Below, in pieces: positions 26,268-35,628 of a DNA stretch of 64,000 bases. The DNA lies in the NCBI GenBank assembly GCA_910586505.1, contig CAJUGV010000011.1:1-64000 (forward strand), given 5' to 3'. Source of the DNA: an uncultured Paraprevotella sp. (GTDB lineage: Bacteria; Bacteroidota; Bacteroidia; Bacteroidales; Bacteroidaceae). How positions within the stretch are numbered: position 1 is the first letter of the stretch; each line of letters begins with the position of its first letter. Under the pieces are notes generated by a model. It was not told the origin of the DNA. It saw only the letters and a program-made list of their open reading frames with translations, and ran no database searches. The translations under genes and the position numbers were made by a program.

Positions 26268-27611
26268 ATGAAGAAGTTAATAGAAACCTTTAAGAACATA
26301 TGGATGATTGAGGATCTTAAGCAAAGGATCCTCATCACCATTCTGTTTATTGCAATCTATCGTTTAGGTTCATTTGTGGTACTTCCAGGAATTGATCCTT
26401 CACAATTGACAGCTTTGCGTACACAGACAGAGGCGGGGTTAATGTCTTTGTTGAATATGTTCTCTGGAGGTGCATTTTCAAACGCGTCAATATTCGCATT
26501 AGGAATTATGCCTTATATTTCTGCATCAATTGTGGTGCAATTATTTGGTATAGCTGTTCCTTCATTTCAGAAGATGCAGCGTGAAGGCGAGAGTGGACGT
26601 CGTATGATGAACCAGATTACGCGTATTTTAACTATCATTATTCTGATGGTGCAAGCGCCTGCTTATCTGATGAATTTGAAAATGCAGTCAGCTGGTGCAT
26701 TGAATCCTGCGATTACTTGGACTACGTTTATGATAACTTCAACAATTATTCTTGCGGCTGGTAGTATGTTTATCCTTTGGTTGGGAGAGCGTATTACAGA
26801 TAAAGGAATTGGTAATGGCGTATCATTAATCATTATGATTGGTATAATTGCGCGTTTGCCGGAGGCCTTCGGACAAGAATTTGTTGCGCGTTTGAATAAT
26901 TTGAGTGGTGGTGGTCTCTTGATGTTTATTATAGAGATTATGATTCTCTTAATGGTAGTTTGCGCTGCGATTCTGTTAGTGCAGGGCACACGAAGAATTC
27001 CAGTTCAATATGCTAAGCGTGTCGTTGGAGGGCAGCAATTTGGGGGAGCACGTCAATATATTCCCTTAAAGCTTTTTGCAGCTAATGTGATGCCTATTAT
27101 TTTTGCTCAGGCTTTGATGTTTATTCCAATTACCTTAATTGGTTTTACTTCAGTAGATCAGGCAACGCCGTTTATGCAAATGATGGTGGACCATACAAGT
27201 GTGTTATATAATGTGATTTTTGCTTTGTTAATTATTGCTTTTACGTATTTTTATACAGCAATCACATTGAATCCTACTCAAATGGCAGAGGACATGAAGC
27301 GTAATAATGGTTTTATACCAGGAGTAAGACCCGGAAAGGATACTGCTGAGTATATAGATCAAATTATGTCAAGAATTACTTTGCCAGGTTCTTTAGCGTT
27401 AGCATTTATTGCCTGCTTGCCAGCGTTTGCAGGCCTTTTGAATGTCAAGGCTGAGTTTGCACAGTTTTTTGGAGGTACCTCACTACTTATTTTAGTCGGT
27501 GTTGTATTAGATACCCTACAGCAGATAGAGAGCCATTTGTTGATGAGACACTATGATGGATTACTGAGTTCTGGTAGAATTCACGGACGTTCTGGTGTAT
27601 CAGCTTATTAA
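26268..27611 (+). CDS. secY: preprotein translocase subunit SecY
   Basis: A 447-residue SecY, the ten-helix channel of the Sec translocon in the inner membrane. The plug and lateral-gate regions (FSGGAFSNASIFALGIMPYISASIVVQL) and the cytoplasmic loop KNNG/KRNNGFIPGVRPG type sequence (about residue 345) are seen. I start at ATG 26268 (MKKLIETFKN), after the rplO stop; the longer frame begins inside rplO. Confidence 0.98.
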   Translation: MKKLIETFKNIWMIEDLKQRILITILFIAIYRLGSFVVLPGIDPSQLTALRTQTEAGLMSLLNMFSGGAFSNASIFALGIMPYISASIVVQLFGIAVPSFQKMQREGESGRRMMNQITRILTIIILMVQAPAYLMNLKMQSAGALNPAITWTTFMITSTIILAAGSMFILWLGERITDKGIGNGVSLIIMIGIIARLPEAFGQEFVARLNNLSGGGLLMFIIEIMILLMVVCAAILLVQGTRRIPVQYAKRVVGGQQFGGARQYIPLKLFAANVMPIIFAQALMFIPITLIGFTSVDQATPFMQMMVDHTSVLYNVIFALLIIAFTYFYTAITLNPTQMAEDMKRNNGFIPGVRPGKDTAEYIDQIMSRITLPGSLALAFIACLPAFAGLLNVKAEFAQFFGGTSLLILVGVVLDTLQQIESHLLMRHYDGLLSSGRIHGRSGVSAY

Positions 27612-27623
27612 GTTTTATCTGAT

Positions 27624-28418
27624 ATGATATTTCTTAAAACGGAGGATGAAATTGAGTTGATGCGGTCTGCAAACCTATTGGTGGCAGACACATTGACGGA
27701 GATTGCAAAGAATATTCAGCCTGGTGTAACAACGAAGCGACTTGATGAAATTGCAGAAGAGTATATCAGAGATAATGGGGCAGTACCTACTTTTAAAGGT
27801 TTTCCGAATCCATATGGTGGGCCTTTCCCTTCTTCAATCTGTACGTCTGTAAATGATGAAGTAGTGCATGGAATACCAAATGAGCGGCCACTTGAGGACG
27901 GAGATATAGTTTCAGTAGATTGTGGAGCGCTTTTAGATGGTTATAATGGAGATTCATGTTATACGTTTTGTGTAGGAGATGTCTCAAGTGATATTAAGCA
28001 TTTGCTGAAAGTAACGAAGGAGGCTTTATATTTAGGTATTGAAGCTGCATTTGTGGGAAAGCGGATAGGAGATATCGGTTATGCGGTACAAAGTCATTGT
28101 GAGTCTAATGGATATGGAGTTGTAAGGGAATTTGTAGGGCATGGAATTGGCAGAGAAATGCACGAGGATCCTGCGGTACCCAATTATGGACGAAGAGGGA
28201 ATGGTACATTAATCAAAAATGGTTTATGTATAGCAATAGAGCCTATGATAACATTAGGTGCTCCTCTTATCGGAATGATGCCTGATCGTTGGACTATAAA
28301 GACAACGGATGGTAAATGTGCGGCACATTTTGAACATACGATAGCAATCCATCATGGAAAGGCGGATATCTTATCTTCGTTTGAAGGAATAGAGAAAATA
28401 GAAGGAAAATTATATTAA
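27624..28418 (+). CDS. map: type I methionine aminopeptidase
   Basis: A 264-residue enzyme that removes the initiator Met from new proteins. The metal ligands are seen in order: DCGALLDGYNGD (two Asp), GHGIGREMHEDP (His), IEPMIT (Glu) and FEHTIAI (Glu). The conserved substrate His is in VNDEVVHGIP. Lies between secY and infA, two bases before infA. Confidence 0.97.
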   Translation: MIFLKTEDEIELMRSANLLVADTLTEIAKNIQPGVTTKRLDEIAEEYIRDNGAVPTFKGFPNPYGGPFPSSICTSVNDEVVHGIPNERPLEDGDIVSVDCGALLDGYNGDSCYTFCVGDVSSDIKHLLKVTKEALYLGIEAAFVGKRIGDIGYAVQSHCESNGYGVVREFVGHGIGREMHEDPAVPNYGRRGNGTLIKNGLCIAIEPMITLGAPLIGMMPDRWTIKTTDGKCAAHFEHTIAIHHGKADILSSFEGIEKIEGKLY

Positions 28419-28420
28419 GT

Positions 28421-28639
28421 ATGGCAAAACAATCAGCAATTGAGCAAGACGGTGTGATTATAGAAGCTCTTTCTAATGCAATGTTTAGAGTAGAGTTGGA
28501 AAATGGTCATGAGATAACTGCTCATATCTCCGGAAAGATGAGAATGCATTATATTAAGATTCTGCCAGGAGATAAAGTTCGGGTTGAGATGAGTCCTTAT
28601 GATTTGACAAAAGGTCGCATTGTATTTAGATATAAATAA
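28421..28639 (+). CDS. infA: translation initiation factor IF-1
   Basis: A 72-residue OB-fold IF-1 that blocks the 30S A site during initiation. MAKQSAIEQDGVIIEALSNAMFRVELENGHEITAHISGKMR is a clear family match and the length is exact. Confidence 0.98.
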   Translation: MAKQSAIEQDGVIIEALSNAMFRVELENGHEITAHISGKMRMHYIKILPGDKVRVEMSPYDLTKGRIVFRYK

Positions 28640-28649
28640 AAATAAGAAT

Positions 28650-28766
28650 ATGAAAACAAGAGCATCTTTAAAAAAACGTACTCCCGAGTGCAAAATAGTG
28701 CGTCGTAAGGGACGTTTGTATGTTATTAACAAAAAGAACCCTAAGTTTAAAATGCGTCAGGGTTAA
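28650..28766 (+). CDS. rpmJ: 50S ribosomal protein L36, zinc-free form
   Basis: A 38-residue L36 starting MKTRASLKKRTPECKIVRR and ending KFKMRQG. The zinc ligands of the C-plus form (Cys11, Cys14, Cys27, His33 in E. coli numbering) are reduced to a single Cys, so this is a C-minus L36. Standard position between infA and rpsM. Confidence 0.95.
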   Translation: MKTRASLKKRTPECKIVRRKGRLYVINKKNPKFKMRQG

Positions 28767-28798
28767 TGTTTTATTGGATTAAGAAATAAAATAAGTAT

Positions 28799-29179
28799 AT
28801 GGCAATAAGAATTGTTGGTGTAGATTTGCCTCAGAATAAAAGAGGTGAAATTGCTTTGACTTATATTTATGGTATAGGTCGTAGTAGTTCTGCAAAAATC
28901 CTTGCGAAGGCCGGAGTTGATAAGGACATTAAAGTTAAGGATTGGACTGATGAGCAGGCTGGTAATATTCGTGCCGTGATAGGTGCAGAATATAAAGTAG
29001 AAGGAGATCTTCGTTCAGAGATTCAGTTGAATATTAAACGACTGATGGATATCGGTTGCTATCGTGGTGTTCGTCATCGTATTGGCCTTCCTGTTCGTGG
29101 ACAGAGTACCAAGAATAATGCTCGTACGCGTAAGGGTAAAAAGAAGACAGTTGCAAATAAGAAAAAAGCTACTAAATAA
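28799..29179 (+). CDS. rpsM: 30S ribosomal protein S13
   Basis: A 126-residue S13 of the 30S head, contacting P-site tRNA and L5. MAIRIVGVDLPQNKRGEIALTYIYGIG and the C-terminal RGVRHRIGLPVRGQSTKNNARTRKG are diagnostic. It ends in a lysine-rich tail. Confidence 0.98.
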   Translation: MAIRIVGVDLPQNKRGEIALTYIYGIGRSSSAKILAKAGVDKDIKVKDWTDEQAGNIRAVIGAEYKVEGDLRSEIQLNIKRLMDIGCYRGVRHRIGLPVRGQSTKNNARTRKGKKKTVANKKKATK

Positions 29180-29188
29180 TAATTAGAT

Positions 29189-29578
29189 ATGGCAAAAAAA
29201 ACAGTCGCAGCTAAGAAAAGAAATGTGAAAGTTGATGCTATGGGACAGTTGCATGTACATAGTTCTTTCAATAATATCATTGTGTCTTTAGCAAATAGCG
29301 AGGGTCAGGTGATTTCTTGGTCCTCTGCGGGTAAGATGGGTTTCCGCGGTTCAAAGAAGAACACTCCCTATGCAGCTCAGATGGCAGCTCAGGATTGTGC
29401 GAAAGTTGCATTCGATCTTGGTTTGAGAAAGGTGAAGGCTTATGTTAAAGGTCCGGGTAATGGTCGTGAGTCTGCTATCCGTACAGTGCATGGTGCTGGT
29501 ATTGAAGTAACAGAGATTGTTGATGTTACTCCATTGCCACACAACGGTTGTCGTCCTCCTAAGAGAAGAAGAGTTTAA
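29189..29578 (+). CDS. rpsK: 30S ribosomal protein S11
   Basis: A 129-residue S11 of the platform. HVHSSFNNIIVSLANSEGQVISWSSAGKMGFRGSKKNTPYAAQ and the C-terminal DVTPLPHNGCRPPKRRRV are diagnostic. Confidence 0.98.
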   Translation: MAKKTVAAKKRNVKVDAMGQLHVHSSFNNIIVSLANSEGQVISWSSAGKMGFRGSKKNTPYAAQMAAQDCAKVAFDLGLRKVKAYVKGPGNGRESAIRTVHGAGIEVTEIVDVTPLPHNGCRPPKRRRV

Positions 29579-29695
29579 TAAGAGGTAACCTATAATAAAA
29601 GCAGGTGTTCGATAAGTTTAGGGCTTCATTTCCTTTCTGTAGTCGCGGCTGCAATGAGTCGGATTTCCTGCATGAACTTTTAAATTAGAAATAAA
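29579..29695 (+). promoter_or_regulatory. structured rpsD leader candidate
   Basis: The only gap above 100 bases inside the alpha operon. It contains distant complementary arms GCAGG/CCTGC (about 29602 and 29668) enclosing further short stems, just before rpsD. S4 controls its own synthesis in several phyla through RNA leaders (established); that this is such a leader is inference. Confidence 0.35.
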
Positions 29696-30301
29696 ATGGC
29701 TAGATATACTGGACCAAAATCAAGAATTGCTCGTCGTTTCGGTGACCCTATTTTCGGACCGGACAAGGTGTTGTCAAAAAGAAACTACCCTCCAGGTCAG
29801 CATGGAAATAATAGAAGAAAGAAGACTTCTGAATATGGTATCATGTTGGCTGAGAAGCAGAAGGCTAAATATACTTACGGAGTCTTGGAAAAACAGTTCC
29901 GTAATATGTTTGAGAAGGCCGCTCGTATGAGTGGAATTACCGGTGAGATCCTGTTGCAGAATTTGGAATGCCGTTTGGATAATGTGGTGTTCCGTTTGGG
30001 TATTGCTCCTACTCGTGCTGCTGCTCGTCAGTTGGTAGGCCACAAGCATATTATAGTGGATGGCAATGTGGTTAATATACCTTCTTATTCGGTTAAGCCC
30101 GGTCAGATAATCGGTGTTCGTGAGAAATCAAAGTCTTTGGAGGTTATTGCCAATGCTTTGGCCGGATTCAATCATAGCAAATATCCTTGGATAGAGTGGG
30201 ATGAGAATACGAAATCCGGAAAGTTGCTTCACAAACCGGAGCGTGCGGATATTCCCGAAAATATTAAGGAGCAGTTGATCGTTGAGTTGTACTCTAAATA
30301 A
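29696..30301 (+). CDS. rpsD: 30S ribosomal protein S4
   Basis: A 201-residue S4, a primary 16S binder at the mRNA entry. The S4 RNA-binding motif LECRLDNVVFRLGIAPTRAAARQLVGHKHIIVDG occupies about residues 91-124. RNYPPGQHG near residue 29 is typical. No zinc-binding cysteines in the N-terminus. Confidence 0.98.
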   Translation: MARYTGPKSRIARRFGDPIFGPDKVLSKRNYPPGQHGNNRRKKTSEYGIMLAEKQKAKYTYGVLEKQFRNMFEKAARMSGITGEILLQNLECRLDNVVFRLGIAPTRAAARQLVGHKHIIVDGNVVNIPSYSVKPGQIIGVREKSKSLEVIANALAGFNHSKYPWIEWDENTKSGKLLHKPERADIPENIKEQLIVELYSK

Positions 30302-30312
30302 TAATTAAGATA

Positions 30313-31305
30313 ATGGCGATATTAGCATTTCAAAAACCTGATAAAGTATTAATGTTGGAAGCGGACGACAAGTACGGCAAGTTCGAGTTTCGTCCGTTGG
30401 AGCCCGGTTTCGGTATTACTGTTGGTAATGCTTTACGCCGTATTCTCCTTTCATCTCTTGAGGGCTATGCCATCAATACGATGCGTATTGCGGGCGTGGA
30501 GCACGAGTTTGCTTCTGTGCCTGGAGTAAAGGAAGATGTAACCAACATTATCTTGAGTCTCAAGCAAGTGAGATTCAGGAAAATAGTAGAAGAATTCGAG
30601 AATGAGAAGTTGAGTATCACTGTGGAGAATACTACTGAATTCAAAGCTGGTGATATTAACAAGTATCTGACTGGATTTGAAGTGTTAAACCCTGAATTAG
30701 TTATTTGCCATTTAGATGCCAAAGCAACGATGCAGATTGAGTTATCCATTAACAAAGGACGGGGATATGTTCCGGCTGAGGAGAACCGTATTTTCTGTAC
30801 CGATGTAAATGTGATACCAATCGATTCAATTTACACTCCAATTAGAAATGTAAAGTACGCAGTTGAGAATTATCGTGTAGAACAGAAGACTGACTACGAG
30901 AAACTGGTTCTTGAAATTTCTACTGATGGTTCCATTCACCCGAAAGATGCATTGAAGGAGGCCGCTAAGATTCTGATTTATCACTTCATGTTGTTCTCTG
31001 ACGAGAAGATTACGTTGGAAAATAACGAAGGAGAAGGTAATGAAGAGTTTGATGAGGAGGTTCTGCATATGCGTCAGCTTCTGAAGACCAAATTGGTTGA
31101 CATGGATCTTTCTGTCCGTGCCTTGAACTGTTTGAAAGCTGCCGATGTTGAGACGTTGGGAGATTTGGTTCAGTTTAACAAGACCGATTTATTGAAATTC
31201 AGAAACTTCGGTAAGAAATCGCTCACTGAGCTTGATGATTTGCTAGAGAGTCTGAATCTGTCGTTTGGAACCGATATTTCTAAGTATAAATTAGATAAAG
31301 ATTAA
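30313..31305 (+). CDS. rpoA: DNA-directed RNA polymerase subunit alpha
   Basis: A 330-residue alpha subunit. The N-terminal dimerisation domain has GFGITVGNALRRILLSSLEGYAI (about residues 33-55). The C-terminal domain that contacts DNA and activators has VRALNCLKAADVETLGDLV and LLKFRNFGKKSLTELDDLL. Length is normal. Confidence 0.98.
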   Translation: MAILAFQKPDKVLMLEADDKYGKFEFRPLEPGFGITVGNALRRILLSSLEGYAINTMRIAGVEHEFASVPGVKEDVTNIILSLKQVRFRKIVEEFENEKLSITVENTTEFKAGDINKYLTGFEVLNPELVICHLDAKATMQIELSINKGRGYVPAEENRIFCTDVNVIPIDSIYTPIRNVKYAVENYRVEQKTDYEKLVLEISTDGSIHPKDALKEAAKILIYHFMLFSDEKITLENNEGEGNEEFDEEVLHMRQLLKTKLVDMDLSVRALNCLKAADVETLGDLVQFNKTDLLKFRNFGKKSLTELDDLLESLNLSFGTDISKYKLDKD

Positions 31306-31310
31306 AAACA

Positions 31311-31793
31311 ATGAGACATAATAAAAAATTCAATCACTTGAGTCGTACTGCATCCCACAGACAGGCGATGTTGGCAAACATGGCCATCTCTCTGATCATG
31401 CACAAAAGAATCACTACGACTCTTGCAAAGGCGAAAGCTTTGAAGAAGTACGTTGAGCCGTTGATAACGAAATCCAAAGATGATACAACAAACTCACGTC
31501 GCGTTGTTTTCAGCTATTTGCAGAATAAATATGCCGTAACAGAGTTGTTTAAGGAAATCTCTGTGAAGGTAGCCGACCGTCCGGGTGGATATACTCGTAT
31601 CATTAAGACAGGTTTCCGTCAGGGTGATAATGCACAGATGTGTTTCATCGAGTTGGTAGACTATGATGAAAACATGGCTAAGCAGGCAACGAAGAAGACA
31701 CGTACACGTCGTTCAAAGAAAGCTGTTAAGGCAGAGGATGCTCCTGTAGCAGAAACTCCGGCAACAGAAGCTGAAGCGGCAAGTGCAGAATAA
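31311..31793 (+). CDS. rplQ: 50S ribosomal protein L17
   Basis: A 160-residue L17. The core MRHNKKFNHLSRTASHRQAMLANMAISLI and PGGYTRIIKTGFRQGDNAQMCFIEL is diagnostic. The C-terminal extension of about 35 residues is rich in Lys/Arg and then Ala/Glu/Pro, probably disordered. Last gene of the ribosomal block. Confidence 0.98.
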   Translation: MRHNKKFNHLSRTASHRQAMLANMAISLIMHKRITTTLAKAKALKKYVEPLITKSKDDTTNSRRVVFSYLQNKYAVTELFKEISVKVADRPGGYTRIIKTGFRQGDNAQMCFIELVDYDENMAKQATKKTRTRRSKKAVKAEDAPVAETPATEAEAASAE

Positions 31794-31818
31794 TAATCAT
31801 TCATTTTGCTATATATAT

Positions 31819-31848
31819 AAGCCGTCCCGGAAGGGGCGGCTTATTTTA
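31819..31848 (+). terminator. terminator of the alpha operon
   Basis: A 10-pair stem (31819-31828 with 31833-31842, one T-G), GGAA tetraloop, then TTATTTTAT. It closes the ribosomal protein block 26 bases after rplQ. Confidence 0.85.
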
Positions 31849-32126
31849 TGAAGATGTTTTATATACTTATATTCATGCAGTTCCGTCTGTCGTGATGAGA
31901 GGGAATATAAGTTAAGGATTTATCGGTTGTTTTAGCTTGTATCCAATCCAAGCGTGAGTTTCCTTTATGTAGATTGGAGACCGTAATGGATGAGGGGCGG
32001 TAACGTCCGTGGCCGGGCATGGTTCGTCTATATCATTTATCTTCCATAACTGTTTTTTCTATTTATAGTCTTTCCGGTTGCAGCTTAAGCCCTATCTTTG
32101 CATGTATAAATCAAATATATGCAGTG
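31849..32126 (+). promoter_or_regulatory. cobQ upstream region with TAnnTTTG promoter element
   Basis: TATCTTTG at 32093-32100 fits the -7 element, with only a poor TTTG match upstream; transcription would start about 20 bases before cobQ. A 10-base inverted repeat (31865-31874 with 31903-31912) lies further up. No cobalamin riboswitch B12 box or conserved core could be recognised. Confidence 0.45.
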
Positions 32127-33620
32127 ATGAGACGATTGCACCCATTTATGCTGGCCGGTACGGGCAGTGATGTCGGAAAGAGTGTGTTGGCGGCGGCTTT
32201 GTGCCGTATTCTTCTGCAGGACGGATATCATCCTGCTCCTTTCAAGGCGCAGAACATGTCGCTTAACTCTTATGCCACTCCCGAGGGATTGGAGATCGGG
32301 CGGGCGCAGGCTGTGCAGGCAGAGGCTGCCGGCATACCCTGCCATACCGATATGAATCCGGTATTGCTAAAACCGAATTCCGACCAAATCTCGCAGGTGG
32401 TGCTTAATGGCCGCCCGATAGGAAACAGTTCCGCATACGATTATTTCCGCAGGGGAGGGCGTGAGGAATTGCGTCTGGCAGTCTGCTCTGCTTTCGACCG
32501 TCTTTCAGCCCGTTACCATCCCATTGTGATGGAAGGGGCGGGAAGTATTGCGGAAATCAATTTGCGCGACCGTGACATAGTGAACATGCCTATGGCCCGT
32601 TATGCCGGTGCCGATGTGTTTCTGGTGGCTGATATCGATCGTGGGGGAGTCTTTGCCTCAGCCTATGGTTCCGTTATGTTGCAGACTCCGGAGGACCGTC
32701 GGAGGATAAAAGGTATTATCGTCAATAAGTTCAGAGGCGATATCCGTCTGTTCGAAGAGGGGAGGAGGCTCATGGAGGAGAAATGCGGGGTGCCGGTACT
32801 CGGTGTGATTCCTTATTTCCATCACATACAGATAGAAGAAGAGGATTCGGTAGAACTGGAGCAGAAGCACTGTCGTGCCGTGTCCGGTAAGGTGAATGTG
32901 GCGGTAGTCAAGCTGGTGCATATGTCCAATTTTACGGACTTCGACAGGCTGGAGCGTGATGAGAGGGTTCATTTGTACTATACCGACCGTCCGGACGAAT
33001 TGCTGAAAGCCGATATCGTTCTGGTACCCGGCAGTAAGGCTACGATAGACGATCTTCGCGGACTATGGCGTACCGGTATGGCGGAAGCGATCATTAAGAC
33101 GGCAAGTTCAGGAAAAACCGTCATGGGTATCTGCGGCGGTTATCAGATGATGGGAATGGAAGTAGCCGATCCCGACGGTGTGGAGGGAACTGCATTGCGC
33201 ACGGACGGGTTAGGCCTTTTGCCTGTGCGTACCGTCATAGGGAGTGAAAAGATCACCCGTCAGGTGGAATACCGCTTTTGCGGATCGGAGGTCTTGTGCC
33301 GGGGATATGAGATTCACATGGGGCATACCGCGGCTGCTGTGGCCAGTGCTCCGGTACCGCCGCTGAACCGGATGGCAGACGGTACGATGGACGGCTGTTA
33401 TCTCCACCGTCGTTGCATGGGTACCTATATTCACGGTATTTTAGACAATCCCGCTTTTCTTGATTTCCTTTTGGGACCTTATGTCGGTCCTTCCGTTTGT
33501 GAACCGGCAGAAGATTATGCGGTGTATAAGAACCGTCAGTACGACCTGCTGGCGGCCCATGTGCGCAGCCATATGGATATGCAAAAGTTCTACCGTATTC
33601 TTTCCTCAGAGGATGTATAG
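32127..33620 (+). CDS. cobQ: cobyric acid synthase
   Basis: A 497-residue glutamine-dependent amidase that amidates four side chains of adenosylcobyrinic acid a,c-diamide to give cobyric acid. The N-terminal P-loop-like segment FMLAGTGSDVGKSVLAAAL (about residues 7-25) leads an ATP-binding dethiobiotin-synthetase-like domain. The C-terminal class I glutaminase has nucleophile Cys in GICGGYQMMG and His in YIHGILDN. I start at MRRLHPFML (32127), 27 bases after the promoter element. Its 3' end overlaps cbiB on the other strand by 15 bases. It heads the first cobalamin block. Confidence 0.95.
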   Translation: MRRLHPFMLAGTGSDVGKSVLAAALCRILLQDGYHPAPFKAQNMSLNSYATPEGLEIGRAQAVQAEAAGIPCHTDMNPVLLKPNSDQISQVVLNGRPIGNSSAYDYFRRGGREELRLAVCSAFDRLSARYHPIVMEGAGSIAEINLRDRDIVNMPMARYAGADVFLVADIDRGGVFASAYGSVMLQTPEDRRRIKGIIVNKFRGDIRLFEEGRRLMEEKCGVPVLGVIPYFHHIQIEEEDSVELEQKHCRAVSGKVNVAVVKLVHMSNFTDFDRLERDERVHLYYTDRPDELLKADIVLVPGSKATIDDLRGLWRTGMAEAIIKTASSGKTVMGICGGYQMMGMEVADPDGVEGTALRTDGLGLLPVRTVIGSEKITRQVEYRFCGSEVLCRGYEIHMGHTAAAVASAPVPPLNRMADGTMDGCYLHRRCMGTYIHGILDNPAFLDFLLGPYVGPSVCEPAEDYAVYKNRQYDLLAAHVRSHMDMQKFYRILSSEDV

Positions 33621-34577
33621 TATGATTCCCCCCAGTATCATCATGGCTTCCGCATAGCGGTTTATCGTCACGGCCAGCCGCATGTCGGCCGTGGTAAGCG
33701 CTCTTTCGTTCTTTCCGATATAAGGCTTGAAGCAATATTCTCCGAAATAGTGGTGCGGTCCTCCGAAGCGGCAGTCCAGAATACCGGCCAGTGCCGCTTC
33801 GGGATAACCGGAGTTGGGACTGGCATGTTTTCTGCCGAAATCCCGTATGAACAGCAGTTCGTTTCTCAGTGTGCGTGCGCTTTGGCGCCTGCAGGGCGGA
33901 AGGCACGAGGACAATGCCATGAGCAAGGCTGTCAGCCGGGCGGGCAGATAATTGGCCGCATCGTCTATCCTTGCGGCTGTGCGTCCGAAGTCAAGGAATC
34001 TTTCCGTGCGGTATCCCAGCATCGAATCCATTGTGTTTACCATTTTATAGGTCAGCATGCCCGGAAGTCCCAGCAGGTAGAGCCAGAACAGCGGGGCAAT
34101 CACACCGTCGCTCAGGTTTTCTGCCAAAGTCTCCAGTGCGGCGGTCCGCACTTCCCGGTCACTGAGCCGGCTGGTGTCGCGTCCCACGATGCGGCTCACT
34201 TGTTTCCGTCCTTCTTCGATGGAGCGGTCTGCGGCAAGGAATACCATTCTCACCTCACGTATAAGGGTCGTCCCGGCCAGACAATAGAAGATGAGTATCC
34301 CCGTCACGATATAATATAAGTATGTGCCGCCGGCCTCCCATAGTCCGCAGGCTATGCTCAATGCGGCAAGAGCGAGATGGCTGAGCAGAAATACGCTGCA
34401 CAATGTGGTTACGGCCCAGAAAGTGCCCTTCTCCCGCCGGTGCGTTCCGCAGTTGGCTTTCTTTTCGAAGAAACCGATCCAGCGGCCGAAAGCCACAACG
34501 GGGTGCGGGAGTCCGGCGGGGTCCCCGGCACAGCGGTCCAGTCCCCAGCCTATCAGTAAAGGTATAATGCTATACAT
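33606..34577 (-). CDS. cbiB: adenosylcobinamide-phosphate synthase
   Basis: A 323-residue membrane protein of the CbiB/CobD family, which attaches (R)-1-amino-2-propanol phosphate to cobyric acid. Seen are LIGWGLDRCAGDPAGLPHPVVAFGRWI near the start, ETLAENLSDGVIAPLFW and YKMVNTMDSMLGYRTERF, all family marks, plus several hydrophobic helices. It follows cobD by 9 bases on the minus strand and ends convergent with cobQ. It also carries the usual ESPNSGYPEAALAG-type motif (HASPNSGYPEAALAG). Confidence 0.95.
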   Translation of the reverse strand: MYSIIPLLIGWGLDRCAGDPAGLPHPVVAFGRWIGFFEKKANCGTHRREKGTFWAVTTLCSVFLLSHLALAALSIACGLWEAGGTYLYYIVTGILIFYCLAGTTLIREVRMVFLAADRSIEEGRKQVSRIVGRDTSRLSDREVRTAALETLAENLSDGVIAPLFWLYLLGLPGMLTYKMVNTMDSMLGYRTERFLDFGRTAARIDDAANYLPARLTALLMALSSCLPPCRRQSARTLRNELLFIRDFGRKHASPNSGYPEAALAGILDCRFGGPHHYFGEYCFKPYIGKNERALTTADMRLAVTINRYAEAMMILGGIILYIL

Positions 34578-34586
34578 ATATGTTGA

Positions 34587-35603
34587 TTATACGGAAAACA
34601 TCCATTCTTCTATGGCGGCCATTAACCGGTCGTTCTCTTCGGGCTGCTGTACGGCGATACGGAAGTAGCGCCCGTCCAAGCCTTCAAAGTTGCCCGCATC
34701 GCGTATAAGCATGCCGTGTGTTTCGGCCAGATAATCCTTTAATGCCGAAGCCTTTCCCATCCGCAAGCGGGCCAGCAGAAAATGCGTTTGTCCCGGCCAT
34801 ACTTCTGCCATGTGCAGGGCCTCCAGTTTTTCGGCCATGCGTGTGCGTTCCTTTAGCAGATTCGTCAGGTCCGGGCGGAATTCTTCTTCGTGTTCCGTCA
34901 GATAGACTGCCGCTTCGATCGACAGGCAGTCCATCGGCCACGGCATTCTTATCTTGCGGATACGTTCTGTCCATTCTTTACGTGCCGTCAGATAACCGAT
35001 ACGCAGTCCCGGTGTGCCGAATCTTTTGGTCAGGGAATGAATCAGGATTACGTTCGGCATGGCTGCGGCTTCACGGGAAGAGAGCACCCTCTCGGCGGTA
35101 AAATCCTCATAGCTCTGGTCGATGACAAATAACACCGACGGGTGCCGCATGACTATTTGTTGCAGGCCATCATAAGGAATCACGTGCCCCGTGGGATTAT
35201 TCGGGTTGCAAATCCATACGATGTCTGCCTCTTGCGGCAGGCGGTCGAGCGTATAGATAAATCTTGTTTGATGACTGTGCAGCCTGCAGGCGTCCGCATA
35301 TTCCGAAAATGTAGGAGCCAGAATGAATGAGTTTCTTCCGGACAAGGCTTGTGCTATGAGATAAATGGCTTCGGTTCCCCCGCGTGTCAGGCAGACCGTT
35401 TCTGCCGGAAGCCTCATGGCATTTGCCAGCCGGTGTTCCGCCTTTCGGGGCGATGGTTCGGGATAAGTGCGGATTTGTTCCATACGGTGTTCCAAATGTC
35501 GGAACAGGGGGGTGAGCGACGTATGATGATATACGTTGCTGCTGAAGTTGACAGTGATCGGATGGTTATAATTGTATGCGTCGTCTCCGTGTCCGTAGAG
35601 CAT
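34587..35603 (-). CDS. cobD: L-threonine-O-3-phosphate decarboxylase-like PLP enzyme
   Basis: A 338-residue fold-type I PLP enzyme related to histidinol-phosphate aminotransferase. The lysine that binds PLP is in HSLTKRFGTPGLRIGYL and the aspartate in WICNPNNPTGH region is typical. Its place directly before cbiB supports the CobD role: making (R)-1-amino-2-propanol phosphate for cbiB. Histidinol-phosphate aminotransferase is the alternative, less likely from context. A -7 element TAACTTTG lies 26 bases upstream. Confidence 0.88.
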   Translation of the reverse strand: MLYGHGDDAYNYNHPITVNFSSNVYHHTSLTPLFRHLEHRMEQIRTYPEPSPRKAEHRLANAMRLPAETVCLTRGGTEAIYLIAQALSGRNSFILAPTFSEYADACRLHSHQTRFIYTLDRLPQEADIVWICNPNNPTGHVIPYDGLQQIVMRHPSVLFVIDQSYEDFTAERVLSSREAAAMPNVILIHSLTKRFGTPGLRIGYLTARKEWTERIRKIRMPWPMDCLSIEAAVYLTEHEEEFRPDLTNLLKERTRMAEKLEALHMAEVWPGQTHFLLARLRMGKASALKDYLAETHGMLIRDAGNFEGLDGRYFRIAVQQPEENDRLMAAIEEWMFSV

Positions 35604-35628
35604 GGTGATGCTTGGTTTGTTAATGCCG

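Noticed and set aside
31849..32126. Possible cobalamin riboswitch before cobQ (a GGAGACC string near 31977)
   Set aside because: The surrounding bases do not fit the B12 box, and the conserved core segments before it are absent.
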